The notes under the pieces: model-generated
Databases searched by the model: none
Seen by the model: only the letters and a program-made list of their open reading frames with translations
Told to the model about the DNA's origin: nothing
Part shown: positions 44,965 through 56,735 of the stretch, in pieces
How positions within the stretch are numbered: the stretch's first letter is position 1
How the letters are laid out: every line of letters begins with the position of its first letter
Made by a program: the position numbers and the translations under genes
Assembly (NCBI GenBank): GCA_030765045.1
Contig: CM060962.1
Coordinates: forward strand, 150,381,025 to 150,445,024
DNA length: 64,000 nucleotides
Direction: 5' to 3'
Source of the DNA: Tenodera sinensis
Lineage: Eukaryota > Arthropoda > Insecta > Mantodea > Mantidae

Positions 44965-46323
44965 CAGTAAGTGCAAAAAGTGTTCGTCCACCTACATTAT
45001 TTTGCATTAAAATGCATGTTACAAAAAAGCTCGGGTTTCAAGAAGTGTAATAACATAAAAGATGGGAATACAAAATGCTGCCTTTCGTAAGTGCACCAAT
45101 AAAACCGCAATATTGATGAGTAGAAGCTTTAATAATTAAACAAAATACACAAACATATTTGAAATAGGGACAAAAACTGATCATACACCTGAGGTAGTGG
45201 TTTGAGAAGAAGAGTGTCAAAGGCAACATTCAACACTCACAGGTCTGCCTGCCTGTAGATAGCAACGATAAGAAACGGAGAGGGGGTGGGACTAGTCGCC
45301 AGTAAGACCAAAGTTGCTGTCAGAGCAAGATGAAAGATATCATACGGGAAATAACAAGGGACTCCAAAATCAGTCCTGTGAAGTTGGCTGCAGATTTGGG
45401 AAGATGTGGTATTAATGATTCAGTACTGTGCACAATATTTATCAAGAAGCTAAATATCATGGTCAGGTACCTTGAAAGAAGTTCTGGGCAAAATCAAATA
45501 AAGTGACTAAAGTTCATAAAAGAGCACCGGAATTAAGCACCAGACTTCTGGAAAAGGGTGATTTTTTTTCAGACAAAAGTAAGTTTAACATTTTTGATTA
45601 TGATGTATGGTGTAGCAAAAGAAGAATACGGAGATGGATCCTAAACATCTAGTGCCCGCAGTAAAAACACGGGAGGTGGTTCACTGATGGTCTGGGGGTG
45701 CCTGAGCACTTCAGGTATGGTGTGATTGCACTTTATCGATGGAATGATGGATCATAAAATGTATATGACCATTTTAAAGCAAAATCTTCATGGTAGAATT
45801 CAGAAACTGGATCTTGAGAACTTTATTTTTCAGCAGGACAACCACCCCAAACATGCAACTGGAAGTACTCGCTTTTGGCTGCTTTACAACATTCCAAAGC
45901 AACTTCATACACCACCTCAATCACCATATATCAACCCTCTAGAACACCTGTGGCTTATTGTGGAGCAGAAAATTAGAAATTATACACTTTTCAGTAAAGA
46001 AGGCTGAAACAGGCACTTTAGATAGAATGGGACTTAATTGAGCCAAAGACAACAATGGATCTAATAGAATCAATGCCATGAAGATTGGAAGCAGTTACAA
46101 AAGTAAAACAAAAACCTACAAAATATTGAATGATGTTTATTTATAAAAATGTTACTAAATTGTAGGTGTACAATCACTTTTTGTGGGAAATAATAGCATT
46201 TGTTTATATAATGGGGCGATTATTAATTAATTTGTGTTATCACCAAATACAACATTCTATTTCCATTTTTTCAGGCATTTTAATGTAATTTCCTATGTGT
46301 ACAAACATTTTTTGCACTCACTG
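44965..46323 (+). mobile_element. Tc1-like transposon, 1.36 kb
   Basis: The left end CAGTAAGTGCAAAAAGTGTT and right end (inverted CAGTGAGTGCAAAAAATGTT) are flanked by TA at 44963-44964 and 46324-46325. The inverted similarity extends about 60 bp (both ends contain ATTAAAATGC). Size and CAGT ends fit Tc1. Confidence 0.92.
45330..46132 (+). pseudogene. Tc1-type transposase, broken
   Basis: The start MKDIIREITRDSKISPVKLA (HTH) is at 45330. Later comes GGGSLMVWGCLSTSGM, IDGMMDHKMYMTILKQNL, then ENFIFQQDNHPKHATGS (catalytic D) and SPYINPLEHLWLIVE (catalytic E; the usual SPDLNP is SPYINP). Multiple stops and frameshifts between 45450 and 45730 and after 46007 make it inactive. Confidence 0.85.
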
Positions 46324-46325
46324 TA

Positions 46326-47179
46326 CCTTCGCTTACTCACAGCAAGCAACACATACCAACAGTCTGCATCAGTCTTCTGTACATGGGTATGTTCTCAAAG
46401 AGATTAATAAATAATGCTTATTTTACATTTGTGATATTTATGACAATGGGTTCTATGTTTTCAAATTAACTGGTAAGGATCACATAGTGGAGTAAAGAAG
46501 TAACTGCAAATATTCTCAACTTCAAGAAGCAAAAGCCAAAGACGAAGGAATGAAGATGTGACACACTGCATAACTGGTGCAAGGATATTTTATACTGTTT
46601 GTTCCACGCATTCTCCAGCATGCAGTTGACTGGTCGCTTCCTTATTTGGTAAGTAACTCACTTCATAACTGCCATTTAAAATTTCCATGTATCTAGATCT
46701 GTTGCACCAATTTTAATTCTATGCAATTATTTTATTACTCATTAACCAGTAAAATGAAATTGGATAAAATCTACAATTCTTCAAAGCTTTGAGATCCCGT
46801 TCTCTTTGCATGCTTAACATATAAAAAAATGAACAATGTTGCATTTCATGAAAATTTAAGTTTTCCGAAACTGACACAAATAACAAGGAATATCTCCCCG
46901 AAATGGTTTACTCTGCAAAGGGGTTTGTTCGGACATAGATTGTGTGTTTTGGTGAGATCTACATTTTTTGTATAAAAAAATTTAAAAACTTTTAACATAT
47001 TGCTTAATCATCAACAAGTTTTATATTTAATATAACCAAACGTGGACAATTATAGTAAAGCTACTTCATAAATATATGTATATTAATCATTTTACTCAGA
47101 AGAATAGTATACTAGTAGAAGTAACAAAACACTAAAATGTAGAAGGCTATACAATTCTTGTATAATTAAAATATCTCTA
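46326..47179. other. FKBP intron, no gene seen
   Basis: AT-rich sequence without recognisable content. Confidence 0.3.
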
Positions 47180-47480
47180 GTCATCCTCCGTGGTATATGG
47201 GTAACATACTAGCTTCTGGTTTCCGAGGCCATGGGTTCAAACCTAGTGAAGTCTAATGGATTTTTTTCCAGCACAATGATCCTTAGCATGGCTTCCTTCA
47301 GAAGGGAAGTAAAGCCGGTGGTCTCATTCCATAGATTCATAGCATGTAAAAGAACCTCAAGCCTGATAGAGAGGCCTCTAAGCAAAATTAAGTTGTCTTT
47401 CATGCCCAATATAGAATAGGACACTGAGAACCACAGCAGTTAAAGAGCATCCATAAAGAATAATAATTGAAAAAATAAAG
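47180..47480 (+). repeat. tRNA-derived SINE, third type
   Basis: CGTGGTATATGGGTAACATA resembles an A box, and CATGGGTTCAAACCTAG 30 nt later is a B box with flanking T-stem symmetry. The body ends AAAGAATAATAATTGAAA. ATAATTAAAA before and ATAATTGAAA after may be the target duplication. It is unlike the other two SINE types in the window. Confidence 0.7.
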
Positions 47481-48187
47481 CTCCACAAAGAATAAGCATG
47501 AATTTATATTAAAACAGGTCATGACCTAAAGTGTGTTAACAATTGATAAAGTATGGAAATGGTATATATAAAATGACAATCAGTAGATAACTTTCATTTT
47601 ATTATGTAAATATTTACTGCAAGTCAGAAATTAAAATTAGAATTAAAACACAAGCACTCCAAAAATAGTCAGAAACCAGGCATGGGCATCACGAATAGGG
47701 GGGGGGGGGGGGGGGAGGAGGAAGGGGGGGCTGCGGACCCCCTTGGAAGTCAATGCACTTAATGTGCTGACTATTAAACTATTATTTTAATTTTTATGTA
47801 AAGAGAAATTGTTATTTAGCACAAATTAATACAGTTATCTGCAGCAAATACTATAACTTTTGACAACAAAATAATGAATTAATATTATCTGACTGCAAAC
47901 TTCCAACATGTGCCCTCTCCCCCCTGGAAAAAAGTCTGCTGACATTCATGAAGCCAGGAAAACAAAGAAAATGCAAGCAAAGTTATAAACAAATGTATAA
48001 AATTAGGAACTTCCCTGCACAAACAATATAGTTATACAATGAGATGGTAAATAGCAACATTTATGGAGACTTGTAGAAAAATATGAAGAAATGCCTTTCT
48101 GTACCAAAAATTGAACAGCTTGCACAGAATGGTGCAATCAATTATTGACTTTAAAGCTAGAACAATTTGTTCTGAACTGGAAGAAGT
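47481..48187. other. FKBP intron, with poly(G)
   Basis: G18 at 47698-47715 is followed by purine-rich AGGAGGAAGGGGGGG. No gene is supported. Confidence 0.4.
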
Positions 48188-48290
48188 GAAGAAGAAGAAG
48201 AAGAAGAAGAAGAAGAAGAAGAAGAAGAAGAAGAAGAAGAAGAAGAAGAAGAAGAAGAAGAAGAAGAAGAAGACGAAGAAGAAGAAGAAT
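48188..48290. repeat. (GAA)n microsatellite
   Basis: About 33 GAA units with one GAC interruption near 48273. The apparent poly-lysine ORF across it is not a gene. Confidence 0.97.
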
Positions 48291-50629
48291 AACAGCTTGT
48301 ATACAAAAGGACTAAAAATATATTTGAATAGAGATCCTATATGCTGATCATCTACTCAACTGCAGGAAGCTTGATCCCAAACAACAGGAAGCAGCCAACT
48401 TGGTCCAATTGTGCTGGAAAGCAACATTCCAAATGAGCTAGAAGTTTTCAGAAGGAAGGCCATTTGAAGAAGATCCTACTATCAGATTTGTTACTCCAAA
48501 GCAAAAGTAGAAGCTCCATTTAAAATAGTTGTAGGGTATGAAAGAATAAGAGAAATAATAGTGTGCATTCCAAAAACTGCAGTTGTAAGTAGAAGGGATC
48601 CTGATAACCAATTTGCCTTCTTTACCTCAAGAATATTTTCAATTTTTCTGTTGATTATTTCATTACTAATTTTATCTAATTATTCTTTTTTGTGAAAATA
48701 ACAAATTTTTTAAATACAAGATTCAAAATGGTTGCTGTTACAATTGATTGTACTTCTATTGGGTAGCTTAGAAATATGTAAGTTCTAAGGCATTTTATTG
48801 CCCTATCCCATTACATATTATTTTACAAATGTCAAAATATCCATATATCAGTCTTGATTAGTGTGACTTCTATTGCAATATAGTTTATGAAGTTGAAAAA
48901 CATTAATAGAATATATTTTGGTATTACAAGAGCAGTCATTTATATAATGCAGATAAATATGTTGTGATATCTATTCTGCACTAATGCTTTTAAACTTTAA
49001 CTGTGATTAATATGGGAATCCAGTAAATGTATGCAAATTGTTACTATTAACAAAGCTGATACTAAAAGCTTGTGCTTGAGCTAAAACTATGCTTTATAAG
49101 TATTATGTTTACCAGAATTCATGAAACTGCAGTGTTGAATCTTCAGTTGCGTACATAAAAATTCAACAAAATAATTTAAAATCGAAAGCTTTGGAAAATT
49201 CGGCGCCTTTTTTTGTACAGAAAGCTGCAATTGCTACCGTGTAGAAATGCCTACACGATGAGCTTAGTTCAAATTAAGCTCCAGCATTTCACTATTGTCA
49301 ACGCAATATAGGCAACTCTACAACATGAAAATAACCAAGTACAAACTCCTCGTTGGTAAATACACTAAAAGGAATATGAGACGTGTTGTACAGTATGTGT
49401 GCAGATATTTGTTGAACGAAGGAAAAAGAACATGTTTTGCTATAAGAAATCTGTCTACATTCCCATCAAATAAGCTGTGTTCGGGTACAGGTAGGAATGA
49501 AATCACTACAGAGGCAACAATTCACTTGATTAAGCTTAGCATTTATTTCGACCAAAGTATGAAAATAGTTTGACAAGTCACCTTTACATCACTGGAGTAT
49601 AAATAATGTGTTTGATATTTTGCATAGGTTAAAGCAGCGACTTAAAGCTTGCACCTAATGTAAGAAATGGAGAGTATGACTGCCAATAAAGTATTGCTAA
49701 GATATATCGAGTTACTGTGTATGAAATAGTATGAGAAATAGTTGTAGCAGAAGAGGTTATGTGGTCAAATTCGAACATTATAATTTGCGTTTTAAACAGG
49801 CAGCGCGTAATGAATTATTAACACAGGAGACAATAGATGTAGCATGCTGCACTGTTTGATATGAATAGAACATTAGTGAAATCCAAAGTATCAACACAGT
49901 TCGACACTGAGCATATACGTATCTGTTCGGTCGCAAATTGACTGTTGCTCAATTAGCACTATGGCACGCCACAAAAAGAATATAAAGCATGAAGGTGTCT
50001 TAAACGCATTCGTTTGTAAAGTCATTAACTGAAATCGGGGATGTTACTTAAGAGCTTATTCACATGTAAAGTTAAGTCATAAAAGGTTAGGTGTGCCAAC
50101 TGAATAGTATGCGATTTAATACAACTTAACCTAAAAAAATCCAGTAAGCAACCGTGTTTTATACACTTACTTATTGCTGTCAGTTTCACAGGAAGATTGT
50201 ACAGTTATGCAAATAGTATTACCCCTTGGTTTGCTGATGTGGGTAATTTGATTTATAAGTATTTTCTTGTGTGTGAGCACTGCCTTTTTATCCAACACCC
50301 AGATAACAGCTGATCAACTGAGAGCCAGGTTTCAGTTTGCAGTATTGTTGAATATAGTTAATTAAAACATAGTAAAATGTATTAAAATATGAAAACTAAA
50401 CTTTGGATAGTACTGATCTAAGTGGATAACTGTTGTCTTATTTTGCAATTAAAGATAAGCTATTGTACACCAAAATGTATATATTAGGAAGGTTGATCTT
50501 GTATTTGTGTGTATATTGTGCTATAACACATAACCTATAAGATATTGTTTGAACCTATGTAGAGTTATAAACAAATGTATACATATGCATCATCTTTATC
50601 AGCACTACAACCCTATGTGAGCCTTGCCC
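48291..50629. other. FKBP intron, no gene seen
   Basis: The ORF at 49295-49573 (92 codons) has no motif I can place and is probably chance. No repeats were recognised by eye. Confidence 0.3.
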
Positions 50630-51290
50630 TCCCTCCTTCACAAGCGGCCTCCATTCTATCATCTATCTTGCTTTCTCCCCCCATCCTGTCACCTTCATGA
50701 CTTTTAGGTCCTGCAAAGCACTATGGAATCGCCTTATCGTGGGCTATTACTTTTCTCCTGGGCAAATATATTCTTGGATCCATCATTCTTTTAAGCAGAT
50801 TGCTTCCTTCCATGTGCCATGCATGTCCAAGCCATTGTAATCTTTTTAACATTGATCAATTTCAAAATTACATTTAATTCTCCAGTTATTTTGTTTGTTT
50901 GCATACCCATATATTTTCCATATTACTTTCTTCTGAAATTTCTTTACCATTGCTTGATCATTGTTCAAGTTTCAGCACCATATGTAACCACTGGTTTAAT
51001 TAGTGTTTTATATATGTGCATCTTTGTTATTCTTGTTATCAGCTTGCTTATCATTAGTCTCAAATTTGCAAAGTATGCTTTATTCCCATTTTTATTTCTA
51101 TCTGCAGTATTGGTACATATTTTGACTTCATTGTGAATCATATTTCCCAGATATTTAAATTGGGATTCTCCTTCAAAAAGTTTTTGAACTATTGTTAAAT
51201 CCTTTAGTGTCCTATTTTCTGGAACTGGAATGACCATGTATTTAGTTTCTCTGTGTTTACTTTTAATCCTACCTTCTGGTTGAGGTCGTC
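50630..51290 (-). pseudogene. LINE reverse transcriptase C-terminal fragment
   Basis: Minus strand from 51237: ESQFKYLGNMIHNEVKI, then KAYFANLRLMISKLITRITK and MHIYKTLIKPVVTYGAET. [FY]-KYLG ... I ... R-x-TK-x-x-IYKTLIxPVxxYG-[AS]-ET is the thumb/C-terminal region of apurinic-type LINEs. Further down, LQWLGHAWHMEG and AACEGGRA are legible in shifting frames, as in RTE/CR1-like tails. It is a short, dead fragment of a family otherwise absent here. Confidence 0.7.
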
Positions 51291-51859
51291 GTGATACTGG
51301 TAAAAAATAAGGGGATATTTAGACAGGGTTTACTACATTCTCTGCTGGTGATAATGACTTGAATACAATAGAAAGGTTCCTCCCACCTGTTACGTGCTGT
51401 AGCCAGTGCTAGAGTGCGTATTAGTTAAAAGAATTTGGAATTTATGCTAGGCTCCGCTGAACAGGAAAAAGGTAGTCAAATGAAGTTAAGGTTGCAAGAA
51501 AACCGTTAAACAAAACAAAACTGCTAAAAAAAAACTACCTTTAAATCAAAAAATAGCTAAAAGGCAAAAAGGACAAATAAAAATTCTAAAAAAACGGGAC
51601 CTTTAAATAAAAAAAAAGGCAAAAAAGGACAAATAAAATCCTCCATTTTCTGATCTATAGTGACCTATAATTGACATATATTATGTTGGGCTTCATCTTC
51701 AAACACTAAGGGAAAAAAAGGAATTTATTACCTTCCTAGCCCTAGTTATGATTATAAAGCTACATAAATTCAGGTTATACAACAGAAATGGCAACATTCT
51801 TATATTTTGGATATCAGTTTTCACTTTATAAATATTACTTATATTTTTAACTTGCTGAC
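51291..51859. other. FKBP intron, A-rich
   Basis: Contains imperfect A-rich repeats (AAAAAGGACAAATAAAA at about 51568 and 51623). No gene. Confidence 0.35.
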
Positions 51860-52397
51860 TCAGGGGTCTCCATCTAGGGGATATGTGAATGGCGACCACA
51901 AGGTACCCAAGCTGAGCAGAACTTACTTCCACTTACTGGTGTTTTGCTCCTCACTGTAACTTTTCTATCTGACCTTACCTTGGTCATATCTTGTTCTCTT
52001 CCGACCCCAATGCTATTAGGGTTCCCGAGGGCTAGGGAGTCTTTATTTTTCCAATCTCTCCATTTCTCTATAAAATCTTAACCCCTAACATGCTGACCTG
52101 TCATGGCATGTAATACGTCCTCTGATTGGTGATCAGAGGATATGGTCGGTGAATTTATTTTGATAATTCTCCCGGTCAGGTCGGTGAGACCCGTAAACCA
52201 ACGACAGGTGTGGTCCTCCAGACATTCTGGGGGTTGTGAGAGAGCGATGTGACCGCCAAAACATAAAAATATGGTGCTCTCTAAAAAGCGGTTACTATTA
52301 CTGCTATTGCTCTCTTCAATATCTGTGAAAAATATTGGAGAGCAAGAGGATTAATGACTTCATTGTCAGAAATCCAGCATTAGCTAACAACAACATT
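51860..52397 (+). repeat. Dispersed repeat family X, copy 2
   Basis: Begins GACTCAGGGGTCTCCATCTA and ends TAGCTAACAACAACATT. It matches 55112-55650 along its length and 18903-19266 over its 3' two thirds. A small insertion (ATCTGTGAAAAATA, near 52320) distinguishes this copy. Confidence 0.85.
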
Positions 52398-53103
52398 TTT
52401 TGTATAGTAGGATTTGGTCCGTCTCTTGTGGTTTAGGTGTTGCTCAAGAGTCATCTAGAGTGGGCGGGACTGCGTGGGCTGTGGCCGGAAAATTCAAGAT
52501 ATATATTTCATATATATCATTTTAATCAAAATTGTTAGCCATTTTCAAGAAAATCAAAATTTCAAAAGATTTTCCGTGTATAAGGTGGCTTAGGTTGGGG
52601 CTATTTTATTCAGGATCTCCCTGTCACATTTTTGAAAACATTAAACTCAAATACCAACTTTGGTTTTTAACTGACTTTTCATTTTTGAGTTATGCTGTCC
52701 ACAGACTGACAGACAGACCTTTTTCTAAAAATGCCATTTTTGGATTCAGGGAGTCTCAAAACATATATTTGTGGTGAGGTCTTGACGTCGAATTTTTGGG
52801 TGGAATATAGTAGGTACTTCCTCTGCTACCAGTAGAGAAAGTAAAATGAAAAGACGTATCTCAGACATATGTCCTTTTCACATAGTATTTGCTGTTTGTT
52901 ATCTTTATGAATATGGAAGTAACTTCAGTAATGCTTTCTCTGACAAGGCTTTTAGCTGATTTATAACACATACACCTGTACAAATAAAGTAATTCCCTCC
53001 ATTTATTCCTTTAACCCAACTATATTGCATTACCACAGGGAACATGCACCTAATCGCCTTTACCTTCCCCAGTGATTTAACATGAACTGCCATTCATCAA
53101 GAC
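52398..53103. other. FKBP intron, no gene seen
   Basis: Contains a phrase AGACTGACAGACAGACC near 52700 with surrounding AAAATGCCATTTTTGGA that looks like an old repeat, unclassified. Confidence 0.3.
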
Positions 53104-53369
53104 TTTTTTTTGTTCCATTTATATCCTGCAGAGGTCATGTCAGCAGCCTTGCCTATTGGTAAATGGTGTGACACGTTTAACGGTGGGTTTTTTGATCTTT
53201 GGGGTTTTTATACATTGAATTTGCACACACGTTCACACTTCCAGACTCATGGGAGGATGAGGAATATTCTTGGCTGGAGAAAAATTCCTACCCCTCTGCT
53301 GGGAATCGAACCCGGGACGCCTAGCACAGCAGGCAGGTGCTGTACCAACTGTGCCACAGGGCCAGTCAA
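53104..53369 (-). repeat. tRNA-derived SINE, full-length copy with TSD
   Basis: On the minus strand GGCCCTGTGGCACAGTTGGT (A box TGGCACAGTTGG) is followed by CCCGGGTTCGATTCCC (B box). The body ends TATAAATGGAACAAAAAAAA, giving the poly(A) tail. ATCAAGAC flanks it at 53096-53103 and 53370-53377. It is the complete version of the truncated copy at 5032-5291. Confidence 0.88.
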
Positions 53370-53389
53370 ATCAAGACCTTGTCACTCAA

Positions 53390-53797
53390 AACACTAATTA
53401 TAAAAGCTCATTTGTTAAGCACAGAGGAAATGCTAATCTGGGTCAGGAAGAATGTGAAAACTGTGGAGAATTTAATCTACATAACACTGACCATAAAAAG
53501 AACAAACTTGGTACTAATCGCAATACTTACAGAATGTGGGCTACACAAATAAAGTATCCAAGTCTCCAGAGAAATACAAAGAGGATGGTGCAAAAAAATG
53601 AAGAAACAGTTTTCTGTGAAGTTCAAAAAGTGATAATGTTACCAAGGTTGAAAATGTTTACGGCTGCTGTATTTGCTAACCGATTAGTGTGTATAACGAG
53701 AGTTTTACTCATTTCAGAAAAAATCAAAAACATTGCAAACCCTTTGCAGCTCTTTGATAGGAAGCTCTTTTTAAATGAAGCAAAGAAGATACAGTAA
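53390..53797 (+). pseudogene. Fragment of uncharacterised transposase-like protein
   Basis: It reads ECENCGEFNLHNTDHK, and later EVQKVIMLPRLKMFTAAVF. C-E-x-C-x-x-[FY]-x-x-H...H followed by D-x-QKVIMLPR is, from memory, the central region of the same uncharacterised arthropod family as the relic at 5336-5889. The residue before the QKV motif is usually D-M and is E-V here, and the motif is otherwise preserved. The open frame continues to 53797. No inverted repeats were identified around it. Confidence 0.55.
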
Positions 53798-55111
53798 GTA
53801 TTTTCCATCACCTTCTGAAAGCCAAGAAAGATTGCTGACAAATAACTTTACGGTTAGACAGCTGCACAGCCCAATATACAAACTGTGCACTTTTCTCATT
53901 TCCAATTTTTGAAGACACCAACATTTTCTCAACCATCTCAGATTACCACACTTGACCACGGCATGAAGTATAGAAATTTATAAGCATCCCAACAATTTTA
54001 ACAGGAAGACAGTGAAACAACATGGACCAATCAGGAACTAGTAGTGACTAGGCAGCAGTTAGGCCCCTCCTGCCTGCTGTATGGCCTCAGCTGGTCCAGA
54101 GCCAATCAGAGAAGACCCCTCTCTACATAAACACTGCATTGCTGACCAAACATTTAAACACAAAACACAAACACACACACATACACCTAATATACAAAAA
54201 CATTAAAATAATTTAAAAAATCACCAGGTAAAGTGCAGCAGCAAAAATTAAAAAACAATATTCATCATCTAAAACTACTGATCTTCTTGGGTGGAAGCCT
54301 GTCTATGGAGCAATGGATGTGGAACACGGGGAACTGAACCACAAACACAAAAATATAACACACAACACTATACAACGTCAACAGAAACACAAAATAAAAA
54401 CAAAAATATGTACAAACGCCGTAAGGATCCCTCACACAACCAATAAAAAACCACAGACTAGGCTGAAGAGGGATCTCCCTAAATAGCCCGGGCATGTTGC
54501 AAACATGCCCAAATTAACACTTTTATATTACATTATTTTAAGATTTCAAATGCATTTCCAATTCTTTTTTGCTTAAAAGTGTGAAACAAGCTTGCCTCCA
54601 AATGTGTATCCATTCATAATCATGTAGAGAAATTCATTAAAGCATGGTATTTTATTCAATACGGTTGTTATAAAAGTCCAACAAACTATATAGTAAATAC
54701 GACTGGTATCTATGTAAAAATGTAATTGATTGGTCAACAAATTGGCTTATTTTAGAATTTGGTCATGAGGTATAAACATAAATCAATGTGTTTTAACAGT
54801 TGTTCAGTGTTATTGCTTCTGAACAATATCTGAAGTACCAAAAATAGAAGTTTGCTTGGGATAACCAGAATATTGACAGGCAACGATTTTGTTTTTCACC
54901 TATGTGCATTATGCATTTAGTGAGTGTATATTATTCCTTCAGGAAAAATGTTATTTAAACAATTTGCTAGGTTGTTTGTTCCATAAGGAATTCATCATTA
55001 GGTGAGTTTATTTCATTTTCATGCTATTCTATGTAAATAAATATGTAATATTTTAATCTCTCCATTTTTAAGCTTTGTTAGTAGATAGAGCCCCCAACAT
55101 TTATTTATTTA
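53798..55111. other. FKBP intron; possible promoter-like patch
   Basis: At about 54025-54130 two CCAATCAG boxes (GGACCAATCAGG, GAGCCAATCAGAG) precede TACATAAACAC, a promoter-like spacing that might mark a solo LTR. I could not find LTR ends. Confidence 0.25.
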
Positions 55112-55650
55112 TTTTTTATAGACTCACGGGTGTCCGTCTAGGGGATATGTGAGTAGCGACCACAAGGTACCCAAGCTGAGCAGAACATTACTTCCACTTA
55201 CTGGTGTTTTGCTCCTCAATGTAAATTTTTTATCTGACCTTACCTTGGTCATATCTTGTTCTCTTCCGACCCCAATTCTATTAGGGTTCCCGAGGGCTAG
55301 GGAGTCTTTTATTTTTCCAACTTCTCCATTTCTCTATAAAATCTTAACCCCTAACATGCTGACCTGTCATGGCATGTAATACGTCCTATGATTGGTAATC
55401 AGAGGATATGGTCGGTGAATTTATTTTGATAATTCTCCCGGTCAGGTCGGTGAGACCCGTAAACCAACGACAGGTGTGGTCCTCCAGACATTCTGGGGGT
55501 TGTGAGAGAGCGATGTGACTGCCAAAACATAAAAATATGGTGCTCTCTAAAAAGCGGTTACTATTACTGCTATTGCTCTCTTCAATATTGGAGACCAAGA
55601 GGATTAATGACTTCATTGTCAGAAATCCAGCATTAGCTAACAACAACAAT
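55112..55650 (+). repeat. Dispersed repeat family X, copy 3
   Basis: Begins TTTTATAGACTCACGGGTGT and ends TAGCTAACAACAACAATT, very similar to 51860-52397. Confidence 0.85.
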
Positions 55651-55932
55651 TCTTCATGATTTCCTAGATATGTGTAAAATGTTACATTTTCAACGTAATA
55701 GTAAAACATGTAATATGACTACGAATACGTGAAAATATGTGAAATGCAGCCTAACTATAACCATTTCAGAAGCACAAAAGAGTGACATAATTCATTTTAG
55801 TATCCTACAAATAAGGGGATAGAATATGTAATGACATAAGAATCTGGGCCCTAGTATTAACAAATGTAGCAGCTAACTTTAGAGTACAAGAATGCAAATA
55901 TAAACTCACTCACTGTTGGTTTTATATGTATA

Positions 55933-56733
55933 CGAGGTGCATCCAGAAAGTAAGTCCCGATCACATCCAGAGATGGCACCACCAGACGGATAGGAATACG
56001 TGTGTGCAGGAGAAGAGAGGAAGTATATGGTAACATTGCAGTAAAGTTTCAGTTTTGTGACGGCAGTAGTTACTGCTCTGTGCTAGTAGAAAATGGCTTC
56101 TCAAATATTGTCTCCCGCCAAATGCAAGGTTCGTGCAGTCATCCGATTTTTGCATGCTCAAAAGCAATCTCCAGCAGAAATCCATCGTCAATTGTGTCAC
56201 GTGTATGGACAGGGCATTATGTGTGACAGTATGGTAAGACAATGGTGCAGGCAATTTACGGAAGGAAGTACCAAGATTCAGAACGAAGATCGCAATGGCC
56301 GAGTGTCCCTGGTGACGCCAGAGGCATTACGCTTGTGCAAGGCAATGCAAGACCCCATACAGCCAACGCCACACAAAATGTGTTGAATAAGTTTTGATGG
56401 GAGATCTTGGAATATCCTCCCTACAGACCGATCTTACTCCAAGTGACTCATCTCTTTCGCCTCATGTAGCGTTTTCTGGTAGGAAAACGTTTTCACAGTG
56501 GCGCTGAGGTACAGAATGAAGTGACTTCATGGCTGCGGACATTGGCGGCAGAATCCTATGAGTTGGGCATACAATTAATGGTGTACCGTTACAATAAATG
56601 CCTCAACAATGGTGGTGACTATGTTGAAATGTAGCCAGTGAATCTATGTAATTATTCCAATAAATATTTGTTAGTTGGTGATGCTCTTGTTCTCTTTATC
56701 GGTCATTGGGACTTACTTTCTGGATGCACCTCG
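55933..56733 (+). mobile_element. Mariner element, internally deleted, 801 bp
   Basis: The inverted ends CGAGGTGCATCCAGAAAGTA (plus AGTCCC) match over about 30 bp with two differences. TA flanks both sides (55931-55932, 56734-56735). Full mariners are near 1.3 kb, so roughly 500 bp is missing. Its ends look well preserved, so it may have been mobilised in trans. Confidence 0.94.
56093..56637 (+). pseudogene. Mariner transposase with catalytic core deleted
   Basis: The N-terminus MASQILSPAKCKVRAVIRFL and the HTH region (VRQWCRQFTEG, DRNGRVSLVT) run in frame to about 56345. They are joined to C-terminal sequence ARPHTANATQNVLNK, PPYRPILLQ, then EVTSWLRTLAAESYELGIQ and CLNNGGDYVEM. The segment carrying the first two catalytic aspartates is gone, and the third (PPYSPDLxPxD in relatives) is mutated to PPYRPILLQV. 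The junction is out of frame and TGA follows at 56383-56385. Confidence 0.9.
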
Positions 56734-56735
56734 TA

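Noticed and set aside
48111..48347. Poly-lysine ORF
   Set aside because: Translation of the GAA microsatellite.
49295..49573. A 92-codon host exon or small gene
   Set aside because: No recognisable motif, no supporting splice context, AT-driven composition.
54025..54540. Solo LTR or host promoter
   Set aside because: Two CCAAT boxes are suggestive, but no paired ends, duplication or transcript start could be identified.
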